A stretch of DNA of 64,000 nt from Zopfochytrium polystomum (Eukaryota; Chytridiomycota; Chytridiomycetes; Chytridiales; Chytridiaceae): contig JAIVFJ010000010.1 in the NCBI GenBank assembly GCA_025765615.1, positions 124,001-188,000 of the forward strand, read 5' to 3'. Below the pieces are notes generated by a model. The model made no database searches. It was not told where the DNA came from and saw only the letters and a program-made list of their open reading frames with translations. Each line of letters opens with the position of its first letter. Positions within the stretch are counted from its first letter, which is position 1. Shown here in pieces: positions 11,304 through 23,132 of the stretch. A program made the position numbers and the translations under genes.

Positions 11304-12622
11304 TCACAGCGCCGCCGGCACGACGTACATCTTACCCTGCTTGCTGCCCATCGTCGTTCTCTCGACTCTGGCCAGAACCTTGTCGCGCTCGTCGCGCGCC
11401 TCCTTGTCGTCGTCGTCGAGGAAAAAGTCCATCGTCCTGACGTTGACGGGTTTGATGGAGACTTTTTCGCGGACCATTGCGCGGAAAGCTTCGGAGCGGG
11501 TTGCGAGCATATCTTCGGGCGGGCCGACGATGCGGTTGCAGGTGTTGACGCCGCAGAAGCGGCAGAACTGGAAGCCGACAAACTTTGTGCCGAGCGCGTA
11601 AAAGTACGTGACGAGCGCGTCTGCGCCGGTTTGGTGCACGGCAACGCGGTCGAGGGGGCGTGGGTAGGTCAGGATCGAGCCCATCTGTTTTTTTTTTTTT
11701 TTTTTTGTTTGGTAACATGAGGGGTTGGTCGGCAAGGAAAAAAAAAAAAAAAAAAAAACACCAAGACTCATCACTCAACGCGAACGCATATCGAGCAGTC
11801 GCACTCTTTCACTTCGACGGCGGGATCGTCAAGCGGGAGCGTCCGCACGCGGTACGTCACGGCGCGGCAGAAGCAGCCGCCGGCGTACACGCGCTCGCCC
11901 TTGTACGCGGCGGCGGCCTCGGCGACAGCGGCAAACGACTCGTTCCCGTCGTCGTCGTTGTGCGGCCGCGCACATGCCTGCGGCGCGGCAGCGGTGGTGC
12001 GGAGGTCGAGCGCAAGAAGCGGCGGCAGCTCCCACAGCGGCGCGGGGGGCGGCATTCCCGACGTCGCGTCGACGCTGCCGTTGCCGTCGGCGCCGTTGGC
12101 GCGTAGTTCCCGGCCGTGGCGAACGGTGCGGACGTTCAATGCCAGTACGCGGACAGTACGTTCGTCTCCGTCACTGCCGTCTCCGGTTTCTACGACGGCG
12201 ACGGGGGTGCCGCAGGTGCCGCAGAAGCGGTGGCGGCCGCGGTGGTTCGGGGCAGCAAAGTCGACGAGCGGGCCGAGGCCGAGGCCGTCCGTGCCGGCGC
12301 CCGTGGAAACGGAGAAGTCGACGACGGCGGCGGCGGCGGTGTTGCGGGATGACGCATCGTCACCGGTCAGGCCGCCGAAAGGAAGCAGGACGCAACCCTT
12401 CATGGTGCAGATGGCGCATGGGCAGGCGTAGAGCGGAAGCGGGGTGGTCGGCTGCTGTGGGGCGGCGTCTTCGGACGACGAAGGTGGTGGTGGTGGAGAT
12501 GATTCGAACGGATGGGGCAGCGGGGCGGCGAGGCGAAGGTCGAAGCAAAAGGCGCCGCAGTGGCAGTTGCCCGAGTATGAGAACAGGAACGCCGGGTGGG
12601 AAGATGGCTGGTGGGAGCGCAT
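11304..12622 (-). CDS. Tandem GFA/CENP-V-type zinc-binding domain protein
   Basis: Two exons, 12622-11780 and 11684-11304 (407 aa). The protein has two copies of the GFA (glutathione-dependent formaldehyde-activating enzyme/CENP-V) fold. Copy 1: CHCG at residues 20-23, CPCAIC near 66, CGTCG near 135. Copy 2: GGCFCRAVTY near 245, CDCSIC at 274-279 just before the intron, CRFCG at 322-326. Each copy therefore keeps the Cys pattern that binds the structural and catalytic zincs. The donor GTTGAG was preferred over GTTCGC six bases earlier because it keeps VR before MGSILTYP, matching the family; either stays in frame. The intron contains opposing poly-T/poly-A tracts. Double-domain members are common in fungi. 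Substrate is unknown; small thiol adducts such as S-hydroxymethylglutathione are the family precedent. Confidence 0.85.
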
Positions 12623-12768
12623 CGTTTTTTGTTTTTGTTATGAAAGGGGAGCGAGGGACGAAAGGGGGTTTCGGCAATTGCCTTTTATGGTTGTATTTAT
12701 TACATGTATTTACATTGCATGGGACATATATGTTTTTTTTTTTTTTTTTGAGTGACGCGCGTTCCACA

Positions 12769-12809
<41 letters not shown>

Positions 12810-13349
12810 ACACACACTCACACACAGCACACACACACACAGCACACAGTCTCTCGCTCTCTCTACCTACTTGCACATCAAAAAACGAGCAATGTTGTTT
12901 GAGCAAGCATTCAGGAAGGTCGAGAGAGAGTCAAGAAAAAAATAGCCAAGAACAAATTCAGACCTCCTCCTTTCGTGGCGAGAAGCTAGGCAGAACTGAC
13001 TGGTTAGCAGCAAGAAGCATGAGACAGACCCAAACCTATCGTGACTGTCAGTTATCATTCTCAAGGCGCCCATGGTAGAGCAAGCCACCGCCAATGCAGA
13101 CCTGGGAGGCACCCAATTGCTGCAAGAGAGAACTGTTGAGTAGCTTGAGCTGCAACACGGGAAGAAAGTAACCAGTGTTCGTCGTGACGCTGGTGAACTC
13201 CACTCTAAGCACTCTCCTGTGTTTGGACTTCCCAGCGAAGTCAAACCTAGACCTCCCTCCTTTTTCCCTTTTTTTTCAATATTGTTTCTTCAAAAGGATG
13301 GGGTAGGTAAAAAAAAAGTGAAAGAAACGAAAGGACCACGAAGAACTAC

Positions 13350-13380
<31 letters not shown>

Positions 13381-13401
13381 AACGACACGCAAAACATCAA
13401 A
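12623..13401. repeat. Intergenic with (CA)n microsatellite and homopolymer tracts
   Basis: Between two minus-strand genes, so it should hold the promoter of the GFA gene and the 3' end of the arrestin-like gene. Poly-T at 12733-12749, an interrupted CA repeat at about 12768-12845, and poly-A at about 13350-13378. The rest shows no coding potential I trust. Confidence 0.8.
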
Positions 13402-16400
13402 TCATCCCAGTGCGACAGCTCGCCCCTTGCCCTTGTCCATCCCCTGCACAGCACTGGCGAGAGCAGCACCGTTCGACGTCGCTTCGCCAGGAAGCGGCGA
13501 GGGCTCCTCGTCCGCCGGCACTGCCGATGGCGACCACGACGGCTGCTGTTTGTCGTCCTCGTCGTCGTCCTCCACAACCAGCCGACCGATCCCGTTCGTC
13601 ACCTTCGCGACCGGGGGTCCGCCGCTCGCATCGCCTGACCCGACGACGCCCTTCGCAACAACCCCGCTGCTGCTCGCTGAATTCCTGGACTCGTCGCTGT
13701 CGCTGCCGTTGTCGTCGTCGTCGTCGCCATCGTCGTCGGCACGCCCACCCTCCCCGTCGCTTCCGCTCTCGTCCCCAAAGCCCAGCGGACCAATAACCTC
13801 GCCACGCTCCTCTCGCAGCCGCCGCTCCCGCCGCTGTCTGCGCCGCCGCCGGCGCTGCCGCCGTCGCGCCGCCGCCAAGGCCGCCGCCGCAGCCTCCTCT
13901 TCCGAAGCCGGGACCACGACGACGCGGGGTGGCAACGGAGCCGTCGTAAGCACCGACGTGAACGGCGGCGGCGAGTTTCGCGCCCCGCCAAAAACGCCGC
14001 CACCGCCGCCGCCGCTGCGAGAAAGCATGTACGGCGTCGACGCGCCGCCCGCCGCTCCACGACTGCCACGGCTGGCAACAGAGTCGGACCGCCGCGACCG
14101 GCTGCCGCTGGCCTTTCGACTGCTGCTGCCGCCACCGCCGCCGGCAACCGCAGCCGCGGGATCCAGGCCGCCGTTAGCAAAGCTCTTACTGCTTCTGCTG
14201 CTGCTGCTTCCGCTGCCGCCAACGTCCCCGGCGCGCCCGCTCCGTTCCTCCGGATCTTCCCACGTCGAATCCCTCTCTTCGTACTTGGGTAACCAGACAA
14301 CATCGCCGCCAAATATCTTCTCATAGTCCAGCGGTGGCACGAGCTCCGGCCGTTGCTCCAGCAGCCCTTCGACGCCGCTGCGGCCCACACTGGTCAGCAC
14401 GCACCAACACTCCATAACAATGGGATCCGGCGGTTTCCGCCGCCTGCGGCCGGATCCGGACCCGTTTTGCACACGTCCGAGCTTCGAGGACTTAAAGCTA
14501 GCGTCGCTGCTGGAGCTGTCTTCGTCGTTGTCGTCGCCTATGCCCGCCACCTCCCGCTGCGCAACCGCTGCACCGCTCAGCGCACCGGCTGTTCCATCCG
14601 CAGCCCCAGCGCCGCTTCCACTGGGAGTGTTCCCCGAGGGCGAAGACGTGGATACTGGCGCTGGTTTCCGCCGTCGACGCCGCCGAACCCTGGCAGCTTC
14701 CATCCTCACCATTTCTACACGAACTTGCAAGCTGTGCTTCACCTCAACCTGGGCTACGGGTGTTCCAGCAGGCTGTACTCCGGGATATAACAGGCTGGAG
14801 TCAGATGCTCTGGGCGACGACGGTGTGAAGACGGTCCGCGGAGAGGTGAGGTGGACGGCTGGCGTAATTTGGGTCGACGCGGGGAATGGTGACACTTTGT
14901 CGTAAAAGCTTGGTGTCGGAAATGGCATCGGGGAGTACCGTTGAGGGAGAGTGAGCCGAGCCTCGTTCTCAGCGTAAAGCCCGTCACCGCCGGGACCGCT
15001 GGTCCAACCATCCGCAAAACGGCGGCGGCGGCGTCCAGCAGTCTGCGGCAAGCCGTCAGTCGGAGAAGTGAGAACTGCAGCGGTGCTCGACGTGTCCGAG
15101 TCAGAAAAGTCATCTCCTTCATAGGCGGTAGCGGCGTTGGCTGCCGAGGCCCCACGGCTGACGTACGACGTCATTCCGTCTGCCAATTTGCGCCGGGGTC
15201 TCAACTCCGCCAGCTCCACAGTGTTTCCTGGATCCGGCGCGGGATCGTCTCCAGCAGCCGGCGCTGCGTTCGCATTACCACCGCTGCCACCGCCGCCACC
15301 AGAGACTGCTGGCCGTCGCACGCCCCCAGTTGATTCAGCAGCCCCTGACTCGTCAAACTCCCAGCGATGCAATTCGGCGCTTCCGCGGACCGCCCGGCTT
15401 CCCCAACCGGTGGTTCCGACAACGCGGTGCTCTCTGAGAACTAGGCACACTTTGTTGAGGCGAATGCCTCGGGCCGCTGCTTCCCGCGCAATAGCGAGCC
15501 GGTAGAGGAAGTAAAAGGTGTCACCGGGTCCAAGGGTGGTGGCGGACAGCTCGATTTCGAACTCCAGAGGGGAATCGCCTGGTGCAGAGCGCCACCGCTT
15601 CGAGTCAGGCTGCATGATGAGGGGAAGCGTTCGAGGGTCGTGAACTACGAAAGGTTCGACAAGGGCGTGTGATTCAATGACGGGATCAGACGAGAAGAAG
15701 GTGGGCGGCTGATGTAGCTCGGCCGTGAGTATGTAGGACGTTCGGACTTGAAACGGTGGGTTTGCAGAGTTGCCCCCAGTGAAGCCTCTGAATTGCGTGG
15801 AAGGGGGCAGAAGATTGGCGATTCTGATGGCATAGCGAACCAAATCAGATGTGTGGGCTTTTGATGGCTCCGGGAGTGCGAGTTGAAAAGGAATATCAAG
15901 TTGAGAATAAGGGTGCAGTGTTTCGGAAGACTTGAGCAAGACCTCTTGAACCGCGCAGTGGATCTTCTCCCTGTAGCACGTGTCGCCGTCCGAGGAGCTA
16001 TAAAATGAGCAAGATGTAACGCCCTTCAAGCTGATTGACAGCGATGTGATCGTCAACGGGTATGAGGAGCGGTGGTTGATACGAACAACTCCTCTGAGGA
16101 GAAAAGTTTGGTGGTTTTTTGTTGGTTTTTCCGGTCGGGGATGGGAGAGGTAGCATTGGTGAGATCAATGACACCATGGTGCAAATATGGAGCCCAACAA
16201 GATCGCGGCACACGAGGGAAGAGCTGTATAGTGTCAAACGAGTGGGTTGAAGAGACTCGGCTGAAGGCCGCGACTAGGCTGAGCCAAACAGGATGCGATC
16301 AGCAGAGCAAGGAGATTCCAAACGAAGGTTGATCAAACTATCCGCGAAATACTCCTCCAAGTGAGGCACGGCTAAGGAGGGCAGGGGCGCGCAAGACGGG

Positions 16401-16405
16401 GTCAT
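13402..16405 (-). CDS. Arrestin-domain protein with long disordered tail
   Basis: Two exons, 16405-16290 and 16093-13402, give 935 aa. The first exon supplies the initial strand of an arrestin N-domain: LINLRLESP...RIL joined to GVVRINHRSSYPLTIT and SLSISLKG, the usual pattern of an edge strand, GxV, then SxxxxLxG. The donor GTTTGG is weak, so the first exon and start are the least certain part. The arrestin C-domain follows: LEFEIELSATTLGPGDTF, LVLREHRVVG, then VEVKHSLQVRVEM near residue 460. The last 450 residues are low complexity, with Gly/Ser runs, an Arg-rich stretch (RRRQRRRRRRQRR) and acidic repeats. Fungal alpha-arrestins are adaptors that bring Rsp5-type ubiquitin ligases to membrane transporters. 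I did not see a clear PPxY motif, so that role is inference. Confidence 0.75.
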
Positions 16406-16817
16406 TCTTGGTACGCTCAACGTCGTTCTCTGCTGCGGAGTTTCAGAGGTACTTCTCTGAGTGCTGCGCCAGGGTAACGCAGGACGACAACTGTCCCATT
16501 CGGTTTTAAAAATTTTCTCTGTGGACTTATCTCTCCAAAACGCTCTGCCCTTCTTGGATAGTAGTAGTCTCGGCCTCGGTCGATGGAATCCGATCGCGCT
16601 TACCTTAGAAAGCACGGCTCCAGGCCGTAGTATCCGTACACGAACGGGCTGCAACCCTCCTGCGTGTCCTCCTCGGCGTCAGGGAGAGGCACGATCGAAA
16701 GCTGCGTCGCTGGCGCCATCTGCGCCCCCTGCGCGCGCTCTTAATAACAAAACGAAAAAAAATTCCGCAAAAGAATACATGATAGGTTCATACAGTCATT
16801 GACAATGACCACCAAGG

Positions 16818-16851
<34 letters not shown>

Positions 16852-17411
16852 TACGGAGCCAGTTCGCAAAAAGGTAGGTTTTGTGTGCGCGGTAGGAAAA
16901 GATGGAATGTGATTGGGTCGAAAGCAAAGAGCGGACGAAGCAAACGAAAAGCAGAGGAAAAGAGGAAGGGAACAACTGGAAGGGTGGGAGAAGGGAGATG
17001 AAAGGGGAAAGAAATGTTAACACGGAGATGAAGGTATTGCACAAGGCAACACGACTTTTTGTCACACTTCGCAAAAGGAGCCACGAGCAATGGGCACCGG
17101 TCGGAACATGAACGGGACTTATAGGAAGAGAACCACAAAGGACGGCAAGAAGGATGCAGGGAGAAAGGAGAAAAAAATACGGCTTTTTTTTTGAAGGGAA
17201 AAAAGGTCTGCTCCCACTACTAAGCAACAAAAATCACCCCACAGCGTTGCATATCGATTGGCACTAAGTTGGAAGCATGAAAAATGGAACAACACAAACA
17301 ACATTCCCCTTTCCCAAGTATTACCAACACAGAATGTCTCGTTTCCCAACGGTCCCTTTTCCAAGGACCGCGACGCGTCTCCTCAAGTGCCAACCGTCGA
17401 TAAGAATCATT
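16406..17411. other. Intergenic spacer with poly-T tract
   Basis: About 1 kb between the start of the arrestin-like gene and the end of the AMPK beta gene, both minus. A T tract of about 30 lies at 16821-16850 and a shorter one at 17184-17192. A/G-rich sequence fills 16900-17050. No gene seen. Confidence 0.5.
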
Positions 17412-19326
17412 TCAGACAGCCACCGGTTTGTACAAGATGGTCGTGACGTACTGCAGCCATAATGAGATTCATGTGAGCAGAACAACTCTCAGGAGGGGGG
17501 AAATGAAGAGAAAGAATTGGCACCTTGGACCGGTACCGCGTCGTTGAGGCGAGCGCCATCACTCCATCACGTATTCGGCAAGCATAAAGGTGGTTGATTG
17601 TGACGGGATGTGGAAGACCAAGCACAGTGTTGTCATCTCGACTTCCAATATCGGCCTGAGGGGCGTTCAAAAGTACGCGTTCCAAATGTGGCGGAAGGTG
17701 AGGCGGTGGCGGCTCGTTTGGTAACGGTGGGGGTTCAGGTCGAAAGGATGCGGCTACCCCTGTTAAACTTGTGGGTGGTGGTTGAAGGTGCCAGTTGAGG
17801 TATCCAGGGATTTTGGACGTGTAAGTGGACGGTGGTGATTCAGAAAGAGTGGAAGGTCCGGCTGATCCTGAAGTCGAGAAGGACGTGTCAGAGGCGCATC
17901 GAGAGTTTCTTTCAAAAAAAGCGAAAAAGCAAAATCTTCAAGGGACCTTCGTACGAAAGTCCATCAAGTCCATCACCCATCGTATCTCCCTTCTCGTCCA
18001 TAACGTCCAAATAGTTGACCAGATTGCCCTCGGAGTCAGTCGCCATTGGCAAATCCTCTGAGCACTTCCATTCATCATCAACGATGAATTTAAAGCGATG
18101 AGTGGTTCCGGCTGGCATGTCCACGACGGTAGTGAAGTCTGTTTTACTGCAGTACAAGGGGGGTATGAGTAGCGAGTTCGTGAAAGGCGAAGAATTAGGC
18201 ACCTTTTGGTTAGACGAATTTTTTGTCTCCAGTTGTTGAAGGTTCCAGTAACGTGCACAGTGCGGCCACCGCCCGTCCACGACAGCATGACAGGAATAAC
18301 CGTTTTTTCATCTGTTCGAGATGATCCGGAAGTTGGGTCGAAAATCAGTCTCTCTTTACCCTCGAAGCGGAAAGGTGGAAGAATCACCTTTCTTTTGACT
18401 AAGCGGTGCAAGAGGGGCGATTCCGGATGCGCCAAAGGCGTGTACGATCCTGGAAGAGTTGGCGATTCCACGTTCTCCGAGTGTAAACACTGCCCCGCGT
18501 TTCGCGGTGTGCCCACCTGGTTGCGACAGGGCAGCGCTCAGCTGAGACGCACCGGCACCGACAGTAGGTGATGTTGGGGAAGCCTGCGACTTCTCGATCT
18601 TAAGCAAAGAAGGGGACGCAGGAGCGCCATTCGTGTAAGGCACACCAGCCGCCGGGACAGGAGATACTGCCAGCCCCGCGCCAGCCCTGGGCGAGACCGG
18701 CGGGTCATCGGTTGAGCTGCCTTTGCGCGTTCTGCTTGATCCTTTTGACGACGAGAATAGTGGCAAGATGCGGTGTCTCGGGCGAGGGTTCTCGTCGTCG
18801 TCAATCCGAACATCGTCGGTTTGGGGTGCAGTGCTGCCTCGGCGATTCGACGATGGAATGGGAATCGGTGGTGTGGCAGGGTACGCTGCGCCTCCTGCTC
18901 CATCCGTCACGGCGACGGCGGCTAGGCCAGCTGCCAGTTTTACAGATGGGTCTGAAGCGTTTGGCTGTGAGGAGAAATAATCTTGTGGTTCTTGAGCGAG
19001 TGAGTAGTCGGATGGGGTTGGAGGCTCAATTGTGGCTGATGTTGTGTTAGAGCAAATTCCCATTTAGTGGAAAGAGTGGTCCAAGCAACAAAGCTCCAAC
19101 CTCGGTCTGCTTGGGCTGCGCCCGAATCTTGATTGTTCTTCACGTTAGTTCCATTACTGTTTCCGCCCGATCCCCCAAATCCGTTCGGTAGACCACCAAA
19201 GAGCGAGAAGGAGAAGCCCAAGCTGGTTCTTTTCGACACCCGTGGCGAGGTTCCCGGCGGGACTGCCTTCTCGCGGCCAGAGCCGCCGCCTGGAGGTGGC
19301 TGATGGTTGCTGCTGGCACTGCTCAT
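17412..19326 (-). CDS. SNF1/AMPK complex beta subunit (Gal83/Sip-type)
   Basis: Six exons: 19326-19101, 19035-18388, 18311-18203, 18146-17947, 17867-17524, 17450-17412; 1566 bases, 521 aa, all phases agree. Residues 1-290 are low-complexity Ser/Pro/Gly. A glycogen-binding CBM48 module spans about 293-380: SWTGGGRTVHVTGTFNNW, then HRFKFIVDDEWKCSEDLP and DSEGNLVNYLDV. The C-terminal AMPKBI module (about 445-521) has PPHLERVLLN, DDNTVLGLPHPVTINHLYAC, DGVMALASTTRYRSK and ends YVTTILYKP. The last 13 codons are in a tiny exon that restores the family ending. The beta subunit scaffolds the Snf1 kinase alpha and gamma subunits and directs location; CBM48 can sense glycogen. No N-myristoylation glycine follows Met1 (MSSAS). 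Confidence 0.92.
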
Positions 19327-19936
19327 GAGCGCCAGGCAGACACGAAAAGACTGGTCGTGGGGGAAGAGGCGGAAAGCTGAGGCGGGTTGCGATTTCGGAG
19401 CAATGCGTGGAAGGCTGTCGATCAAGGACAAGAGCGGGGACGTCGGAGATCAGATCGGATGGGAGGGATGGCTGGGAGACAGCAGATGGTTGTACCAAGG
19501 GACGCGCCGATGATCGGGGTAGAGTGACCACCGATCGGATTTGCCTGTTCAGATGGAGGATGATTGGGAGAGAAGGGGGAGTGGGGAAGGCGTTGGCAAG
19601 AGCAGGATGGGCAGAAGGGTCAGGGTGAAAGGTAAGAAACGGCCGCAACGAACGCCCAGTAATCGCACGAGACCAAAGGCACGAATTGGAGGAGGGCCAT
19701 CCACACCTCTGGAGAGAGAGACGGTGTTGGGAGTGAAAATTAGACAGACAGCCAGAAATTACAGTATTCGAAAGTTGAGCCACATCAAACAAATGAAAAT
19801 TCCTGCAATCGAATCACCAAATCAGCCTCCTCCCTCCTCCCGCCTCCCAACCGTACGTCAGGAAGGTAACGGGGTTGGGGCGAGCTCGAATGTCTCCCTC
19901 TGACAGAAAGAGAGTGAGAGTGAGAGTGGGAGAGAG

Positions 19937-20031
<95 letters not shown>

Positions 20032-20110
20032 GGACATGTGAATAAGGACAAAGCACAAAGCAAGAGCGGAAAGAGGGGTCAAACAACAAAAAAAGGTTAA
20101 AGAAGATTCC
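19327..20110. repeat. Divergent spacer with long (GA)n microsatellite
   Basis: This lies between the starts of the AMPK beta gene (minus) and the K+ channel gene (plus). An almost pure GA repeat runs about 19904-20030, about 80 bases before the channel start codon. It would fall in the 5' UTR or core promoter of the channel gene. GA repeats can bind GAGA-type factors in other eukaryotes; no such role is shown here. Confidence 0.85.
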
Positions 20111-22408
20111 ATGCCAGGCCCGAGGCATTCCCCGAACAGCAAGAGTCCTCAACGTTCAGCACGCCACCGACGCAGCGAAAGCGACCGGTCGGCGGCGTCC
20201 GGCTCTTCGCTGTCGGGAAGCGGTAAGGTGTCCCCACCCAGTCCACCCAAAAACGAAAACCCACCTTCCCATCCCCCTTCTTCCCCTTGGTCCTTCTTAT
20301 AAACCAAACCCCATGCCCTACTCCAGAAGACATCGACGTCGTCTCCCACTTTTACCAGCCGCACTGGGATAGCGAAGGGTCTGCGGGCCGCCCACCGACG
20401 ACTCCACTGCTCTCGCCGGAAAATAGCCCCCGCCGTTCCTCCCACGCGGGCGGTTCCGACCGCGTCCGTGGAGCGCGGGAAGGCAACGTGTCGCGGACTT
20501 CCGCTCATCGGCGCGGCTGGAGGCCCGAAGCGGAGTGGGTCGTAAGATTGCGGCGCGTGGTGCAAAATGAGCCTGTATCGTTCGAGGGAACTGTCGTAAA
20601 GTGAGTTATTTTCATCTGTAGCCTCGACGGACGAGCAAAGCCTCATTTGCCACTGTCATTCCCTTTTTTCTTTCCCTCATTTTCACTCAATCTTTCACTC
20701 AATCGACGGAGAAGCACGAGCTTCGGTATCACACTTGCCGCTTCGATAGTCCTTTTGTGTATGGGAACAGTCCCATCTGTGACCACAGACGCGAGCGCCC
20801 GTCTCGTGTTCTTCCTCTTCACGCTCGGCGCGATGCTAGTGTTTACCGCAGAGCTGGCATTGGACTGCATCGTGTACAGGGGGCCCTGGTCAGCGCTGGT
20901 CACTGAGCCGATTTTCATCATCGACGTCGCGGCTATATTCCCATTTTATTTGGAAGTAATAGTCTCGCTGTTACTTGGACACGATGTGGTATCTGGGGTT
21001 GTGTCTGTGTGAGTGAAAACATTCTATGGCCTTAAAATTGTGGCTTCCCACGAGCAATATTCTCAAGAGCTCAAACATTCATCATGAACAAAAATTCTTG
21101 GCAGATCTGGCCTTGCTGCGCTCCGGGTCCTTCGTCTTTTTCGAGTTCTGCATATTTTCAAAGTGATCGAACGATCCGAGAGTGTAAGGATCCCAAGTCA
21201 TTTTCTCAGGCCCTCTCAGTGTGAAAGGCCTTCTGACCCTGCCTCCATACAATTTGCGCTCGTGCGCTCTCCGCGCAAGTAGCTTCGTTTATTGGGAATT
21301 GCAATCTATCTCTCCGTGGACGGCATCGCTGTTCTCTTTCTAGTGTCGCCACTGCTTGTTTGCTTCTTTGCGACACTCACGTAAGAAAACTTTGCGCTCT
21401 GGAGTTGGCAGAAATGACAGTATAGCCCTCACTAATGCACTGCAAAAGCTTCTACGCAGAGCAAACAGACGAGTACTACGATAACGGAAAGTGGTTTTAT
21501 AACAACGGCGATTTGTCGCCGTTTCAATCCATACCTCATTGGTGCGTTTGCCCTCGTCTGACTGTCCACACTGCGCTGCGCGACACGTTGACAGAACACT
21601 TTCTTCTTCCCGGATTCGCCTGGGACTTACTCCAGCTTCTGGCTTAACGTTCTAACACTCACAACTGTTGGGTAACACTTATTTTCTTCGCATGGGGGTG
21701 GGAAGGAGGAGCGATGGGATGAGGCTGTCTTTGGTGTGTTGGCTCCAACCCTTCAAATTCATTTTACTTCGCAGATTTGGCGACGTGACCCCGCGTACTA
21801 CCGCAGGACGACTTGTGACGGCGATCAACTCTATTTTCGCGCTGGTCTTTCTCGCATTCCCGCTAACTATCATCAACAACCAGTATTGCAGTCTAATTGC
21901 GGCGTACGAGCGGAAGCGTCGCCATATTAGGCGGCGCCGGGAGGCTGGTCAGGCATCGGCGGCAGCGCTTGGGCGAGGCCGCGGTGGTGGTGAGAGAGTT
22001 CACGGCGGACCTATGGGAGTGCCCGCGGCTGCGGAAGCCGCGATGGAATCCGTGTCAAGCGTTTCCGCTGAATCAACCACTGGGGAACAATCCAGGGAGG
22101 ATAAGCACGGGTTGTGGGGCAATCAGCGTGTGGCATTGAAGCAGAGAGAGAGTGCGGTGGAAGGACAGCCCGAAGGGGAGGGAGAGCAAACGGAGGTGCT
22201 CGGAACGGAGCGAAGTGGCGGTGGAGAAGAATGTGGAGGGCCAGAAGACGACGCCGCACAAGGACCTGCAAGCATCCGGGCGAGCGCTTCAAGCGCCGGC
22301 GAGAGCGATACCCTTTTACGAGAGCTTCAGGCTTTGCGCGTTCAGCTTGAAAATGTGGCTCACAAGCTCTCTGAGTACGACGCATTCACAAGGCGCGGGA
22401 GTGATTAA
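20111..22408 (+). CDS. Six-transmembrane voltage-gated K+ channel
   Basis: Eight exons: 20111-20222, 20327-20600, 20715-21008, 21105-21183, 21283-21380, 21449-21545, 21595-21671, 21775-22408; 1665 bases, 554 aa, all phases agree. S1 (ITLAASIVLLCMG) is followed by S2 with acidic residues (FTAELALDC) and S3 (IFIIDVAAIFPFYL). S4 has a basic residue at every third position: R234, R237, R240, H243, K246. The pore loop ends in the filter TTVGFGD at 341-347 (GFG rather than GYG) and S6 follows (AINSIFALVFLAFPLTIINNQY). Before the pore helix there is a turret insertion (NTFFFPDSPGTYSS) encoded by its own exon start. A basic cluster (KRRHIRRRR) follows S6. The C-terminus has a short predicted coiled coil (LRELQALRVQLENVAHKL), a possible tetramerisation element. 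Confidence 0.88.
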
Positions 22409-22784
22409 AATTTCGAAGATGAGCAACATCGATAATCTGCACGAGGGCGCGAAATGAAAGCATCATTGGAAGAGAGGAAAACACGCGGAAAGAGTGAGAG
22501 AGTCAGAAATTAGTCCAAGAAGGTGCCAACAAGCAGTCCCGAAGACGGACCTTCGAACGGTGGCATTTTTCCGGACCTGCATTCAAACTTTAACAAGCTT
22601 CACGCTCGATTTCGAAGATACATATGCTAGTCAGCTCGAAGTTTCAGTCAACCACAAGTCAGCAGCTACTAAAACTAGTTAGGCCATCAGTTATCATCCA
22701 CGTAAATATACGTATTAGAAGAAAAACAAGACGAAAAGGATGGTTGCCTTCCTGTCCCGAGATCAATCACTGCGTCCGACCACT
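22409..22784. other. Intergenic, no gene seen
   Basis: Between the K+ channel stop and the transposase relic. AT content is higher than in the flanking gene. No recognisable features except scattered short A runs. Confidence 0.4.
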
Positions 22785-23132
22785 TTACCAGTTTTTCCAA
22801 AGTTGCTTTTTTGTTATAAACTCTTTGGACCAATTCTGTTCGAATTCTTTCTTGATCTCATAGAGAAATGAGAGTGGGTGATTGTTGATACAGTCTTGTA
22901 TCCATTCCTGATGCTCTTGGTCAAAGGTTCTGCAGGTGGTGGGACGCAACTGCCGTCTGATGGTGCAGTTCTTTACAAACCTCTCAGTCCATCTCTGTAC
23001 AGTGCGTACAGACACATTGGTGACTTCTGCTGTCGGCTCACTACTGATACCAAGGTAAACCACAGTACGTACTACTCGAGTTTTCGTGTCCTCAGACACG
23101 TGTCTGTTGACTGCCTCGAGTATCTCGTTCAT
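22785..23132 (-). pseudogene. Transposase relic, IS630/Tc1-like helix-turn-helix part
   Basis: A frame of 115 codons from an ATG at 23132 (readable back to about 23207) encodes a homeodomain-like N-terminal part of an IS630/Tc1-mariner transposase: VSVRTVQRWTERF as the recognition helix, then LRPTTCRTFDQEHQEWIQDC and the NNHPLSFLYEIKKEF linker. The frame stops at 22785 where the next family segment (a second HTH and then the DDE/D catalytic core) should begin. No DDE core is visible downstream on this strand, so the copy is truncated. I saw no clear terminal inverted repeats. Composition is more AT-rich than the neighbouring genes. Confidence 0.7.

Noticed and set aside
12768..12950. Possible gene read through the CA repeat on the plus strand
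   Set aside because: The open frame is made only of His/Thr repeat and low-complexity text; no start or splice context.
13427..14326. 300-codon plus-strand frame opposite the arrestin-like gene tail
   Set aside because: Pure Ser/Pro/Arg low complexity produced by antisense of Gly/Ser/acidic repeats.
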